Positions 8,475 to 17,294 are shown, numbered from the stretch's first letter. The stretch is DNA of 64,000 bases from Brevundimonas sp. 357 (GCF_003938605.1 NZ_RHWX01000016.1:33260-97259), one strand, 5' to 3'. Numbers and translations are program-made. Notes: a model not told the origin generated them from the sequence alone.

Positions 8475-8945
8475 ATGGCGGGCATGACCCACTATACCGA
8501 CAGCCTCAGCCAGCTCGGCGTCCAGACCGCCGCCCCGACCAACCCGGAAGAGGCGGTGCTGGAGCGCGTGCCCAATCCGCACGCCGACACCCTCTATGTG
8601 GCGCGCTTCACCGCGCCGGAGTTCACCAGCCTGTGCCCGGTGACGGGCCAGCCCGACTTCGCCCACATCGTCATCGACTATGTGCCGGGCGACTGGCTGG
8701 TCGAGAGCAAGAGCCTGAAGCTGTACCTGACCAGCTTCCGCAACCACGGCGCCTTCCACGAGGACTGCACCGTCGCCATCGGCAAGCGCCTGGCCGACCT
8801 GCTGCAACCGAAATGGCTGCGCATCGGCGGCTATTGGTATCCGCGCGGCGGCATCCCCATCGACGTCTTCTGGCAGACGGGCGCGCCGCTGGAGGGCGTG
8901 TGGCTGCCGGATCAGGGCGTGGCGACCTATCGTGGTCGGGGGTGA
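8475..8945 (+). CDS. queF: 7-cyano-7-deazaguanine (preQ0) reductase, unimodular QueF
   Basis: Reduces the nitrile of preQ0 to preQ1 with NADPH, a step in queuosine biosynthesis for tRNA. The 156-residue length is that of the short unimodular type. The catalytic cysteine is in [13 protein letters not shown] (Cys54), with the proton-donating aspartate seven residues on, and the substrate-binding ESKSLKLYL motif follows at residues 77-85. The first ATG at 8475 is used here, but the ATG three codons later is equally possible. No other queuosine gene is visible nearby. Confidence 0.95.
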   Translation: MAGMTHYTDSLSQLGVQTAAPTNPEEAVLERVPNPHADTLYVARFTAPEFTSLCPVTGQPDFAHIVIDYVPGDWLVESKSLKLYLTSFRNHGAFHEDCTVAIGKRLADLLQPKWLRIGGYWYPRGGIPIDVFWQTGAPLEGVWLPDQGVATYRGRG

Positions 8946-9010
8946 GGGGGCATCTGGCTCGCCTATGGACTATCGTAGGCGGGCGTAGTTGCTAAGTAGG
9001 CTTCAAGCTA

Positions 9011-9481
9011 TCAAGCGGTCAGAGTGAGGAAGGTGAGGTAGGAGAGTGGCGTTCCAACCCCGCAGATGAACATGACCGATGCTGCAATGGCTGACCAAGT
9101 GGCGATATTGTCCATCTTGTTTCCTAGTTTGTCAGAATTGCTAATGTCAGGCTCAAGCGCTTTGGCTTTCTCAACCTCTTTGAGGTCGTCCCATTGAGAT
9201 TTCGCATGGGACAAGCGCCAATAAATTTCGGATTGCCTATGCGAAGCGCTTAAACATAGGAAAGCGAATGATGAGGCGATGAGGCCTACGAAAAAGAGCC
9301 AGCCTGCGCTCAAAGACACGGGAGGTGCGAGCAAGGCTCCATCCTTTATGGTCTCTGTGAAGAGCAGGAAGAGCGCGGCTCCATTTCCAACGGCCAGAGT
9401 AGAGATCCATTTTTGGCGAACGTCATCTGCAATAGCCTCGTCGCGGTTTGCGTAATTGGCCGTAGTCGAATGATCCGTCAT
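9011..9481 (-). CDS. hypothetical membrane protein (156 aa)
   Basis: Unrecognised protein. Residues 28-45 and 57-80 are hydrophobic and likely span the membrane as a hairpin, residues 80-125 form a charged, probably helical cytoplasmic stretch (KEVEKAKALEPD), and a third hydrophobic segment occupies residues 128-152. The layout recalls small membrane effectors found in accessory loci, but no family signature is seen. Codon use and base composition are clearly more AT-rich than the flanking core genes. It is divergent from the next gene with about 200 bp between them, so they may share a control region. Confidence 0.6.
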   Translation of the reverse strand: MTDHSTTANYANRDEAIADDVRQKWISTLAVGNGAALFLLFTETIKDGALLAPPVSLSAGWLFFVGLIASSFAFLCLSASHRQSEIYWRLSHAKSQWDDLKEVEKAKALEPDISNSDKLGNKMDNIATWSAIAASVMFICGVGTPLSYLTFLTLTA

Positions 9482-9685
9482 AACAGTCTCATAGTCGGGC
9501 GTGACTTATAGGCTCATCCGGGATCGGACAGTGCCGATCTCAATGCGGCATCGAGCTGCTGCCGCTAAGCGTCGGAACTCGCAAGGGGAGAGAACGGAGC
9601 GACCCAAAATTGCTGCGCGCGTTTAGCTCTTGTTAAGCTTTTCGAATCGGTGCTTGATCAGCAGTTGCCGTTTCAGGAGCGACAA

Positions 9686-10300
9686 ATGACACGCATGGGT
9701 CTGGTAGCTTTCTTATTGGGTGATTGCATTGATTCCGTCTCGAGAACAATGCGGCTTGCTAAATATGCCACCGATCCTGGCGGCCAAGACTATCATTGGG
9801 CGGCCAAGCTCGCTGCCGCGAGGATGTTCGGTGAGGATTTATCCTTCGACCAAGCCGTGTCCGAGGTGATGGCGTCTATCAAGCGCGACCATCAAAGACG
9901 AGACAATCAAGACGCGTTGAAAACGCTCTATGATTGGAAAATTGCCCATCCAGGTTTGTCTAAGCAGCCGCCTGCGGGAGAGCTTACCGGCCCCTGTGGG
10001 GAACTCACGATCACCCTAAAGCCAGTGTTTGCCTTGGAGCGAAAGGGCATAACTACCGCCTATGTGCCGTGGATGTTTAAAGATGTTCGACTTACGGCCC
10101 AAGTCGCTGGAATCGGAGTCCACCTTTTGGAGCTCGGGCTTCAAAAGGAGGAATACGCAGCGTGGCGCTTCGCGCTGATCGATACCGTAAGCGGCAAGTG
10201 CTTTAACCGCACGCACAAACACACCACTGAGGCGGCGTACTTTGCTGTGCGCACAACGGAAGAAATGCTCATTGCTGCGCAAACCAGCCGAGCTGCCTAA
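9686..10300 (+). CDS. hypothetical protein (204 aa)
   Basis: Unrecognised soluble protein. The ATG at 9686 is preferred because AGGAG lies seven bases before it; an in-frame GTG at 9650 has no such site. The N-terminal part (residues 1-90) looks helical and carries charged stretches such as SIKRDHQRRDNQDALK. The C-terminal half (residues 100-200) is mixed alpha/beta with LTITLKPVFALERKG and a Trp-containing strand. No signal peptide or membrane segment is apparent. Composition is AT-richer than the neighbours, like the divergent gene at 9011-9481, which suggests both arrived together. Confidence 0.6.
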   Translation: MTRMGLVAFLLGDCIDSVSRTMRLAKYATDPGGQDYHWAAKLAAARMFGEDLSFDQAVSEVMASIKRDHQRRDNQDALKTLYDWKIAHPGLSKQPPAGELTGPCGELTITLKPVFALERKGITTAYVPWMFKDVRLTAQVAGIGVHLLELGLQKEEYAAWRFALIDTVSGKCFNRTHKHTTEAAYFAVRTTEEMLIAAQTSRAA

Positions 10301-10320
10301 CGTCGATTTGCATCGTTAGT

Positions 10321-11184
10321 TTGTCCAGCGTGTCTTCTTCCCGCCTCCCGCTCGAATCCTGGGGCCGTCGCCTGATGACGCGCGCCGAGGCGTGGGCCGA
10401 CCGCTCGCGTCTTCGCCGTTACGCCTATGAGTTCCTGTGGTTCGGGCTGAAGCAGGGGTGGGCGTGTCTGTTCGGCGGGGCGATGCTGGCGCTGATTCTG
10501 GGGACGTTTCTGTTCTGGCCTGAGGAAGCGCCGCTGGCGCGTTATGACTTTCTGGTGCTGGGGGCGCTGGGGATACAGGCGGCGATGCTGGCCTTCCGGC
10601 TGGAGAGCTGGGAGGAGGCGCGGGTCATCTTCCTGTTCCATGTCGCCGGGACGATCATGGAGCTGTTCAAGACCTATCACGGGTCGTGGATCTATCCGGA
10701 AGAGTCGGTGCTGAGGATCGGCGCCGTGCCGCTGTTCTCGGGCTTCATGTATGCGGCGGTGGGCAGCTATATCGCGCGGGTGCAGCGCATCTTCCATATC
10801 CGGGTGAGGCACTATCCGCCGCTGTGGACGACGTGGGTGCTGGCGGCGGCGATCTACGTCAACTTCTTTGCGCATCACTGGCTGCCGGACATTCGGCTGG
10901 CGCTGTTCGCGGCGACGGGGCTGCTGTTTATGCGGGGCTGGTTCTACTTCACCGCCGACCGGACGCGGCGGTCGATGCCGCTGCTGCTGGGCTATGGGCT
11001 GGTGGCGCTGTTCATCTGGTTCGCGGAGAACCTGGGGACGTTCGCGCGGGCCTGGGTCTATCCGGGGCAGGAGGGCGGATGGGAGATGGTCAGCCTGAAC
11101 AAGCTGGGGGCGTGGTTCTTGCTGATGATCATCTCGGTGGTGCTGGTGTCGATCGTGCACCGGCCGGAGGAGGAGCCGAGGTAG
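10321..11184 (+). CDS. DUF817 family integral membrane protein
   Basis: A 287-residue multi-spanning membrane protein of the uncharacterised DUF817 (YoaT-like) family. About eight hydrophobic helices are visible from residue 40 onwards. Family-type motifs include GTIMELFKTYHGSWIYPE near residue 115, conserved polar residues within the helices, and ENLGTFARAWVYPGQ near residue 235. The paired Trp/Tyr-Pro motifs suggest an enzymatic or carrier site but the function is unknown. The TTG at 10321 is the longest start and has no clear ribosome site; GTG at 10330 or ATG at 10375 are alternatives. Confidence 0.75.
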   Translation: MSSVSSSRLPLESWGRRLMTRAEAWADRSRLRRYAYEFLWFGLKQGWACLFGGAMLALILGTFLFWPEEAPLARYDFLVLGALGIQAAMLAFRLESWEEARVIFLFHVAGTIMELFKTYHGSWIYPEESVLRIGAVPLFSGFMYAAVGSYIARVQRIFHIRVRHYPPLWTTWVLAAAIYVNFFAHHWLPDIRLALFAATGLLFMRGWFYFTADRTRRSMPLLLGYGLVALFIWFAENLGTFARAWVYPGQEGGWEMVSLNKLGAWFLLMIISVVLVSIVHRPEEEPR

Positions 11185-11189
11185 GGCGT

Positions 11190-11213
11190 CCTTCTCCCAC
11201 AAGGGGAGAAGGG
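11190..11213. repeat. 24-bp intergenic palindrome (CTTCTCCCAC...GGGGAGAAG type)
   Basis: The same 24-base sequence recurs exactly at 15434-15457 and, inverted, at 15315-15338; a degenerate version is near 7461-7480. It lies between the convergent DUF817 and nitroreductase genes and is a dispersed intergenic repeat. Confidence 0.8.
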
Positions 11214-11217
11214 CGCG

Positions 11218-11820
11218 TTACGGGCGCGCCGTCACCTTGTGCTCCAGGTTCGGGCGGGGGCGCTCCAGCGGGGGCTCGGACAGGGAGCCGACGTGGATGA
11301 AGCCGGCGATGCTCTCGCCGTCCTCGACGCCGAACAGGGCGACGGCGGCGGGGTCGTAGGAATACCAGTCGGTGATCCAACTGGCCGAATAGCCCAGGGC
11401 GTTCGCCGCGTGCTCCAGGTTCATGCAGACGGCGCCGGCGGACAGCTGTTGCTCCCAGACCGGCACCTTGTGGCCCTGGATCGGGGTCGAGACGACCATC
11501 ACGGTCAGCGGCGGGTTGGCCAGCTTGGCCAGGGCGGCGATCTCCTTGCCGGTGCGGGCCTGCGCCTCGCCCAGGACGGCCAGGGCCTCGGACAGCTCGG
11601 CGCGGCTGCGCGGACCCAGGATGACGAAGCGCCAGGGAAACAGCTTGCCGTGGTCCGGCGTGCGGGCGCCCAGCAGCAGCATCTGCTCGATCTCGGCGTC
11701 CGAGGGGCCGGGCAGGGCCAGCGACTGGGCCGGGGCCGAGCGGCGCACGGCCAGGCGCGACAGCAGCTCGTCCGAACGGACGGGCAGGGGCAGGGCGGAA
11801 GCGAGGTCTGACTGGCTCAT
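11218..11820 (-). CDS. nitroreductase family protein (YdjA-like)
   Basis: A 200-residue FMN-dependent oxidoreductase that reduces nitro or related substrates with NAD(P)H. The N-terminal RRSAPAQ motif (residues 27-33) and the ARTPDHGKLFPWRF segment (residues 52-65) are the flavin-binding pattern of the short, YdjA-type nitroreductases. The central helix with EHAANALGYSASWITDWY fits the dimer and flavin site. The natural substrate is unknown. The gene is divergent from the NUDIX hydrolase gene 45 bp away. Confidence 0.85.
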   Translation of the reverse strand: MSQSDLASALPLPVRSDELLSRLAVRRSAPAQSLALPGPSDAEIEQMLLLGARTPDHGKLFPWRFVILGPRSRAELSEALAVLGEAQARTGKEIAALAKLANPPLTVMVVSTPIQGHKVPVWEQQLSAGAVCMNLEHAANALGYSASWITDWYSYDPAAVALFGVEDGESIAGFIHVGSLSEPPLERPRPNLEHKVTARP

Positions 11821-11865
11821 GGCCGATAGCTAGGCTTTCGGGACGCGCTGCGCCATAGCAGGGGC

Positions 11866-12495
11866 ATGAGTCAGATCCGCGACATCAAGCCTCGCTGGGC
11901 CGAGGGCCTGCCGGACACGCCGCCGTGGCGCAGCCTGGGGAGCAGCGTCCTGGTCGACACGCCGTGGATGCGGGTGACGCGCCACCCGGCGATCGCGCCG
12001 ACGGGGGCTGACGCCGACTATGTGGTCGTGCGGCCGAAGAATGTAGGGACGGGCGTGCTGCCGCTGCATGACGACGGGACGGTCAGTCTGGTCGGGCAGC
12101 ACCGCTTCGCCCTGATGCGCTATTCGTGGGAGATGCCCGAGGGCGGGGCGCCGGAGGGCGAGGATCCGTTCGAGGCCGTGAAGCGCGAACTGGCCGAGGA
12201 GGCGGGGCTGACGGCGCAGCACTGGCGCGGGGCGCTGGACCTGGACCTGTCCAACTCCATCACCGACGAGCGGGCGATGGCCTGGGTGGCCTGGGGTTTG
12301 AGCGAGACCGAGACGGCGCCGGACGAGACGGAGGTCTTTCTGACGGCGCGCGTGCCGTTCCGCGATCTGATGGCCGAGATCGCGCGAGGGGCGGTGCGCG
12401 ACGGGCTGACGGTGGCGACGGCGTACCGCGCCTACCATATGGCGCGGGAGGGCGAACTGCCGGCCGCGCTGGCGCGCGCCATGCTGGGCGCGTAG
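11866..12495 (+). CDS. NUDIX hydrolase
   Basis: A 209-residue NUDIX protein that hydrolyses a nucleoside diphosphate linked to another group. The full Nudix box is present around residues 92-114 (G-x5-E-x7-RELAEEAGL) with the metal-binding glutamates intact. The N-terminal domain with VLVDTPWMRVTRHPA is typical of ADP-ribose/ADP-sugar pyrophosphatase-like members, but the substrate is not certain. The start has no strong ribosome site. It precedes cysE by 30 bp and could be co-transcribed with it. Confidence 0.85.
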   Translation: MSQIRDIKPRWAEGLPDTPPWRSLGSSVLVDTPWMRVTRHPAIAPTGADADYVVVRPKNVGTGVLPLHDDGTVSLVGQHRFALMRYSWEMPEGGAPEGEDPFEAVKRELAEEAGLTAQHWRGALDLDLSNSITDERAMAWVAWGLSETETAPDETEVFLTARVPFRDLMAEIARGAVRDGLTVATAYRAYHMAREGELPAALARAMLGA

Positions 12496-12524
12496 GATCG
12501 CCGCCTGAATTCGAAGGAAGCCTG

Positions 12525-13346
12525 ATGGCCAAGCTGGAAGTCGTGCCGAAGCAGCCGGACCTGTGGGCGCAGTTGCGCGCCGCCGCCGAAGACGCTGCGC
12601 GCGAGGAGCCGCGCCTGGCGTCGCAGCTGAACGCCGTCGTCCTGGCGCACGAGGATTTCGCCGGGGCGCTGAGCTTCCAGATCGCGCGCAAGCTGGGCGA
12701 TGCGGAACTGGGGGCCATGACGGTGCGCGAGGTGGCTCTGTCGGCCTTCGCCGCCGATCCGGGCATCGTCGCCGCCGCCGAGGCGGACCTGAAGGCGGTG
12801 CAGGAGCGCGATCCGGCGATCCGGTCGCTGTTGCAGCCCTTCATGTATTTCAAGGGGTTCCAGGCGCTGCAGGCCTGGCGCGTGGCGCACTGGCTGTGGG
12901 AGCACGACCGCGACACCCTGGCCTTCCATTTCCAGAGCCGGATTTCGGAGCTGTTCCAGCTGGACATCCACCCGGCGGCGCGGATCGGCTCGGGCGTCTT
13001 TCTGGACCACGGCACGGGCATCGTCATCGGCGAGACGGCGGTGGTGGGCGACGAGGTGTCCATGCTGCACGCCGTGACCCTGGGCGGGACCGGGGCCGAG
13101 CGCGGCGACCGCCATCCGAAGATCGGGCGCGGCGTCCTGCTGGGCGCGGGGGCCAAGGTGCTGGGCAACATCACGGTCGGCGACTACGCCAAGGTGGCGT
13201 CGGGTTCGGTGGTGCTGAAGCCGGTGCCGGCGGGCTGCACCGTGGCGGGGGTGCCTGCAAGGCTGGTCAACTGCCCGACCGACGCCACGCCTGCGCGGAC
13301 CATGGACCATACGCTGTCCGACATCGTCTATGACTTCGTGATCTGA
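12525..13346 (+). CDS. cysE: serine O-acetyltransferase
   Basis: Acetylates L-serine with acetyl-CoA to O-acetylserine, the first step of cysteine biosynthesis. The 273-residue protein has the helical N-terminal domain (about residues 1-140) and a left-handed parallel beta helix built of hexapeptide repeats (residues about 150-245), with the catalytic region IHPAARIGSGVFLDHGTG and the loop HAVTLGGTG. The C-terminus ends in isoleucine, the residue used by many CysE proteins to bind cysteine synthase. The ATG at 12525 with GAAGGAAG before it is chosen over in-frame starts further upstream that overlap the NUDIX gene. Confidence 0.95.
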   Translation: MAKLEVVPKQPDLWAQLRAAAEDAAREEPRLASQLNAVVLAHEDFAGALSFQIARKLGDAELGAMTVREVALSAFAADPGIVAAAEADLKAVQERDPAIRSLLQPFMYFKGFQALQAWRVAHWLWEHDRDTLAFHFQSRISELFQLDIHPAARIGSGVFLDHGTGIVIGETAVVGDEVSMLHAVTLGGTGAERGDRHPKIGRGVLLGAGAKVLGNITVGDYAKVASGSVVLKPVPAGCTVAGVPARLVNCPTDATPARTMDHTLSDIVYDFVI

Positions 13347-13463
13347 CGGCGGCTGCTGCGCCTGTGGACGCCTGACGCGCGGGCTTCCCAATCCGGGGAG
13401 GCTTCTCTAGGGTCCGCAGCCAACGACATGCGCCCCTCCCGGCGCCAAAGCGAGGCTGACCCC

Positions 13464-13670
13464 GTGACCGAGAACGATCTGAAGCGCGTCGAGACGCACC
13501 TGAAGCGCACCTTCAACCACGGCGGCATCAAGGTGAAGGCCCGCAAGGTCGCCGATTCCGCCGAAGTCTATGTCGATGACGAGTTCATCGGCGTGGTGTT
13601 CGAAGATGAGGACGAAGCCGGCTCCTTCATGTTCGAAATGGCCATCCTGGCGGAAGACCTGCCGGAATAA
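13464..13670 (+). CDS. DUF3126 family small protein (68 aa)
   Basis: A small acidic protein of the uncharacterised DUF3126 family, common in alphaproteobacteria. The start is taken as GTG 13464 because family members begin at this point (VTENDLKRVETHLKRTFNH); an ATG 12 codons upstream would add a non-conserved extension. The body alternates charged strands, with VYVDDEFIGVVFEDEDE near residue 40-57. No function is known. It is followed directly by a strong terminator. Confidence 0.8.
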   Translation: MTENDLKRVETHLKRTFNHGGIKVKARKVADSAEVYVDDEFIGVVFEDEDEAGSFMFEMAILAEDLPE

Positions 13671-13695
13671 GCCGTCTCAGCCATGAGAATTGAAG

Positions 13696-13729
13696 AAGGC
13701 CGGAGAGGGCGTCCTCTCCGGCCTTCTTT
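13696..13729. terminator. intrinsic terminator between convergent genes
   Basis: A 13-bp GC-rich stem (AAGGCCGGAGAGG with CCTCTCCGGCCTT), a 4-base loop and a following CTTTG run. It ends the DUF3126 transcript and can serve the opposite H1-like gene as well. Confidence 0.85.
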
Positions 13730-13750
13730 GCATTTGGGATCAGCGTTCGA

Positions 13751-14356
13751 TCACCAGCCGAACAGACGGGCGAAGAAGCCCTTCTTCTGCGGGGCGGGAG
13801 CCTCGACCGGCTTGATCGGCTCGGCGGCGGGCTTGGGCGCCGTGGCCTGAACGGGCGGCTCGACCGGAGCGGGGGGCGCAGCGACGACCGGCTCAGGCTT
13901 CGGCGCGGGCTTGGTCTCGGCGATGGGCGCGGGGGCGAGGGATGCGGCGACCGGCGTCTCGACCGGGGTCGGAGCGGCGGCCTTGGGCGCGGCGGGCTTC
14001 TTGGGCGCAGCGGCCTTCTTCGGCGCGGCGGCCTTGGCCGTGGTCGCCTTTGCTGCAGCCGGAGCCTTCGGCGTTGCGGGCTTCTTGGCGGCCGGCGTCT
14101 TAGCGGCGGTCTTTGGCGCGGCGGTCTTTGGTGCGGTTGCTGCCTTCGGCGCAGCGGCGGTCTTGGCCGCAGCAGGCTTGGCCGCCTTGGGCGCAGCCGC
14201 CTTGGCCGGGGCCTTTGTCGCGGCGGGCGCCTTTACGGCCTTGGGCTTGGCGTCAGCTTTTGTCGCTGTCGCGCTCGACTTTGCCGCCGGTTTCGGCTTG
14301 GAAGCGGCGGAGGCCGCTTTCGCGGCAGGTTTCGTTTCAGACGGTGCTTTGGCCAT
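13751..14356 (-). CDS. Ala/Lys/Pro-rich, histone H1-like protein
   Basis: A 201-residue low-complexity protein. Residues 1-130 are repeats of KAPAA, KAAAPK and similar units, strongly basic and like the C-terminal tail of histone H1, so it may bind DNA non-specifically. Residues 130-185 become Pro/Glu-rich (PAPIAETKPAPKPEP). The final residues KKGFFARLFGW are hydrophobic and aromatic and stand out from the rest. The ATG at 14356 has GGGGAG eight bases upstream; a longer in-frame reading would overlap prmA. Role as nucleoid protein or as a linker is not settled by sequence. Confidence 0.75.
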   Translation of the reverse strand: MAKAPSETKPAAKAASAASKPKPAAKSSATATKADAKPKAVKAPAATKAPAKAAAPKAAKPAAAKTAAAPKAATAPKTAAPKTAAKTPAAKKPATPKAPAAAKATTAKAAAPKKAAAPKKPAAPKAAAPTPVETPVAASLAPAPIAETKPAPKPEPVVAAPPAPVEPPVQATAPKPAAEPIKPVEAPAPQKKGFFARLFGW

Positions 14357-14417
14357 AAACTCCCCGACCCCTCGTTGGACACGGGCGTAAGAACCAAGCC
14401 CGCACTGGCGATTCGTC

Positions 14418-14446
14418 ATTATAACGGTGTTTGAGAAATGTCCGAA
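14418..14446 (-). promoter_or_regulatory. putative promoter of the H1-like gene
   Basis: On the minus strand a perfect TATAAT box (14418-14423) lies 17 bases after TTCGGA (14441-14446). The -35 box overlaps the start codon region of prmA on the other strand, so the divergent promoters are tightly packed. Confidence 0.45.
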
Positions 14447-15304
14447 TCCGCAGTTCAGGTGATCGCGCGCGGCGATCGCGCCCCGGCCGAAGCCGCCGCC
14501 GCCGCCATCGACGCCAACCCCCTGTTGGAGAATGCGACCTATTCCATCCTGGAAGAGGACGAGGACAAGGAAATCTGGCGCATCGACGCCTTCCCCACGA
14601 CCGATGAAGAGGCCGAGGGCATCGCCGAAATCCTGCGCGCCACGCCGGGGCTGGAGGTCGTGGTCGAGAAGCTGGCCGACGCCGACTGGCTGGCCATGAG
14701 CCTGTCGGGCCTGCCGCCGGTCGAGGCCGGGCGCTTCTTCGTCTATGGCGCGCACGATCAGGGCAAGGTGCCCGAGGGGCGGGTCAACCTGAAGATCGAC
14801 GCGGGCGCCGCCTTCGGAACCGGCCACCACGGCACGACGGTCGGCTGCCTGGAGGCGTTCGACAATCTGCTGAAGACCGAGACGTTCGAGAAGGTTCTGG
14901 ACGTCGGCTGCGGCACGGGCGTGCTGGCCATTGCAGCGGCCAAGACAGGTTCGCCCATCGCCGTCGGCACCGACATCGACGAGCCCTCGGCCCGCATCGC
15001 CAATGAGAACGCCCAGATCAACGACGCCAAGTGCGACTTCTACTTCGCTGACGGCCTGAGCGATGCGCGCATCGCCCAGCACGCGCCCTATGATCTGGTG
15101 TTCGCCAACATCCTGGCGGCGCCGCTAGTGCATCTGGCGCCCGAGATCGGCGCGGCGCTGAAGACGGGCGGGGTCGCCATCCTGTCGGGTCTGCTGCGCA
15201 CGCAGGAGGAGCGGGTGCTGGAGGCCTATCTGCCGCTGGGCTTCGTGGTGGAGCAGACGATCCATCATGATGCGTGGAGCGCGCTGCAACTGCGCAAGAA
15301 GTAG
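14438..15304 (+). CDS. prmA: ribosomal protein L11 methyltransferase
   Basis: Trimethylates ribosomal protein L11 using S-adenosylmethionine. The 288-residue protein has the N-terminal substrate-recognition domain (residues 1-110) and the class I methyltransferase domain: [14 protein letters not shown] near residue 121, motif [16 protein letters not shown] near residue 154 and the catalytic-loop [12 protein letters not shown] near residue 215. The combination of GTGHHGTT and FANIL is typical of PrmA. The gene ends just before a large composite palindrome. Confidence 0.92.
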   Translation: MSESAVQVIARGDRAPAEAAAAAIDANPLLENATYSILEEDEDKEIWRIDAFPTTDEEAEGIAEILRATPGLEVVVEKLADADWLAMSLSGLPPVEAGRFFVYGAHDQGKVPEGRVNLKIDAGAAFGTGHHGTTVGCLEAFDNLLKTETFEKVLDVGCGTGVLAIAAAKTGSPIAVGTDIDEPSARIANENAQINDAKCDFYFADGLSDARIAQHAPYDLVFANILAAPLVHLAPEIGAALKTGGVAILSGLLRTQEERVLEAYLPLGFVVEQTIHHDAWSALQLRKK

Positions 15305-15314
15305 GGCGCAAACT

Positions 15315-15457
15315 CCCTTCTCCCCTTGTGGGAGAAGGTGGCTCGCGAAGCGAGACGGATGAGGGGTTGCTGGACATCGAAATCCGGCAACCCCTTTTGC
15401 GTTGAGAAACCCCTCATCCGCCCCTCCGGGGCGCCTTCTCCCACAAGGGGAGAAGGG
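15315..15457. repeat. 143-bp nested composite palindrome
   Basis: Three nested inverted repeats: outer 24-bp arms (15315-15338 and 15434-15457, perfect), middle arms GGATGAGGGGTT (15357-15368) with AACCCCTCATCC (15408-15419), and an inner stem near 15364-15393. The outer arm is identical to the repeat at 11190-11213. The whole would fold into a long cruciform or RNA hairpin between prmA and the aminopeptidase gene. Confidence 0.85.
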
Positions 15458-15470
15458 TATAAGAGCCCTC

Positions 15471-17294
15471 ATGCGCCAGACATTCAACGAAACCACCGAT
15501 CCGTCCTTCGGGGCCAAGCACCTGCCTCTGCTCCGCGCCGAGATGGCCAAGCAGGGCCTCGACGGCCTGCTGGTCCCGCATGAGGACGAGCATCAGAACG
15601 AATACCTGCCCGACGCCAATGAGCGGCTGGCGTGGGTCAGCGGCTTCACCGGCTCGGCCGGGGCGGGCGTGGTGCTGAAGGACAAGGCGGCGGTCTTCGT
15701 CGACGGCCGCTATACGGTGCAGGCCAAGGCCCAGACGGACGAGGCCCTGTTCGAGCGCCAGCCGCTGAACACGCTGGCCGACTGGCTGACGGCCGTGCCG
15801 TCTGGCTCGGTGATCGGCTATGATCCGCGCCTGCACAGCCCCGATGCGCTGGCGACCTTGCGCGCGGCGGTCGAGAAGGCCGGGGCGACGCTGAGGGCGG
15901 TCGAGGCCAATCCGATCGACCTGGCCTGGGGCGCCGCCCGCCCGGCCCAGCCGCAGGCGCCGGTGGTGCCGCATGAGGATCGCTATTCCGGCGAGGACGC
16001 TGCGTCGAAGCGCGCCCGCATCGGCAAGGCCATCCTTGATGCCGGGGCCGAGGTCGCCGTGCTGACGGCGCCGTCTTCGCTGGCCTGGCTGTTCAACATT
16101 CGCGGCGGCGACGTGATCCGCACGCCCCTGCCGCTGGGACAGGCGGTGGTGAAGGCGGACGGGACGGCGCGCATCTTCCTCGATCCGGCCAAGGTGACGA
16201 ACCAACTGCCCGGCTGGTTGGGCGACGCCGTGACGCTGGAGGCGCCCGAGGCGCTGCCGGGCGCGCTGGACGCCCTGTCGGGGCGCAAGGTGATGATCGA
16301 TCCGGCCGTGTCCTCGGCCTGGTATTTCGATCGGCTGGAAGCGGCGGGCGCCGCCATCGTGCGCGGCATGGACCCCTGCGCCCTGCCGCGCGCCCAGAAG
16401 AACGCCGTCGAGATCGAAGGCAGCCGTCAGGCGCACATACGCGACGGCGCGGCTCTGACCCGCTTCCTGCACTGGGTCGACACGGTGGCCCAGAAGACGC
16501 TGCCGGACGAGCGGGCGGTGGTCGAGGCGCTGGAGGGCTTCCGCGAGGCGACGGGGATGCTGAAGGATCTGTCCTTCGACACCATCGCGGGGGTCGGGCC
16601 GAACGGCGCCCTGCCGCACTACAAGCCGGTCGGCGCCAAGATCCGGCCGATGGAGGCGGGTTCGCTGCTGCTGGTGGACGGCGGCGGTCAGTATCTGGAC
16701 GGGACCACGGACGTGACCCGCACCATGGCCATCGGCGAGGGCACGGCCGATCAGCGCCGGATGTTCACCCTGGTCCTGAAGGGCCACATCGCCATGGCCG
16801 TGATCCGCTTCCCGGCCGGGACCAGCGGGCGTCAGCTGGACGCCATTGCGCGCCAGCCGCTGTGGAACGCGGGCTTCGACTTCGACCACGGCACCGGCCA
16901 CGGCGTCGGATCCTATCTGGGCGTGCACGAAGGGCCGCAGCGCATCGCCGGATGGGGCACGGATCAGCCGCTGCTGACCGGCATGATCCTGTCGAACGAG
17001 CCGGGCTATTACCGCGAGGGCGAGTGGGGCATCCGCATCGAGACCCTGCAGGTCGTTACGCCCCCGGCCCAGGTGCCGGGCGGCGAGCGGCCGATGCACG
17101 GGTTCGAGCAACTGACGCTGGCGCCGCTGGACCGCCGCCTGATCGATGTGGCGCTGCTGACGGCGGACGAGCGGGCCTATGTGGACGCCTATCACGCCGA
17201 GGTTCTGGCCAAGGTCGGGCCTCTGCTGGCGGACGGCGTGCAGAAGGACGAGGCGGCGCTGGAATGGCTGAAGGCGCAGACGGCGCCGCTCTGA
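15471..17294 (+). CDS. Xaa-Pro aminopeptidase (M24B family)
   Basis: Removes N-terminal residues preceding proline. The 607-residue length fits the long M24B aminopeptidases with two N-terminal creatinase-like domains (residues 1-300) before the pita-bread catalytic domain. Metal ligands are visible: LLLVDGGGQYLDGTTDVTRT (two aspartates, near residue 410), GTGHGVGSYLGVHEGP (histidine, near 475), and the glutamates in LSNEPGYYREGEWGIRIE (near 510-525). The ATG at 15471 is the first after the palindrome and is preferred to an in-frame start inside it. The lrgA gene follows after 4 bp. Confidence 0.9.
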   Translation: MRQTFNETTDPSFGAKHLPLLRAEMAKQGLDGLLVPHEDEHQNEYLPDANERLAWVSGFTGSAGAGVVLKDKAAVFVDGRYTVQAKAQTDEALFERQPLNTLADWLTAVPSGSVIGYDPRLHSPDALATLRAAVEKAGATLRAVEANPIDLAWGAARPAQPQAPVVPHEDRYSGEDAASKRARIGKAILDAGAEVAVLTAPSSLAWLFNIRGGDVIRTPLPLGQAVVKADGTARIFLDPAKVTNQLPGWLGDAVTLEAPEALPGALDALSGRKVMIDPAVSSAWYFDRLEAAGAAIVRGMDPCALPRAQKNAVEIEGSRQAHIRDGAALTRFLHWVDTVAQKTLPDERAVVEALEGFREATGMLKDLSFDTIAGVGPNGALPHYKPVGAKIRPMEAGSLLLVDGGGQYLDGTTDVTRTMAIGEGTADQRRMFTLVLKGHIAMAVIRFPAGTSGRQLDAIARQPLWNAGFDFDHGTGHGVGSYLGVHEGPQRIAGWGTDQPLLTGMILSNEPGYYREGEWGIRIETLQVVTPPAQVPGGERPMHGFEQLTLAPLDRRLIDVALLTADERAYVDAYHAEVLAKVGPLLADGVQKDEAALEWLKAQTAPL

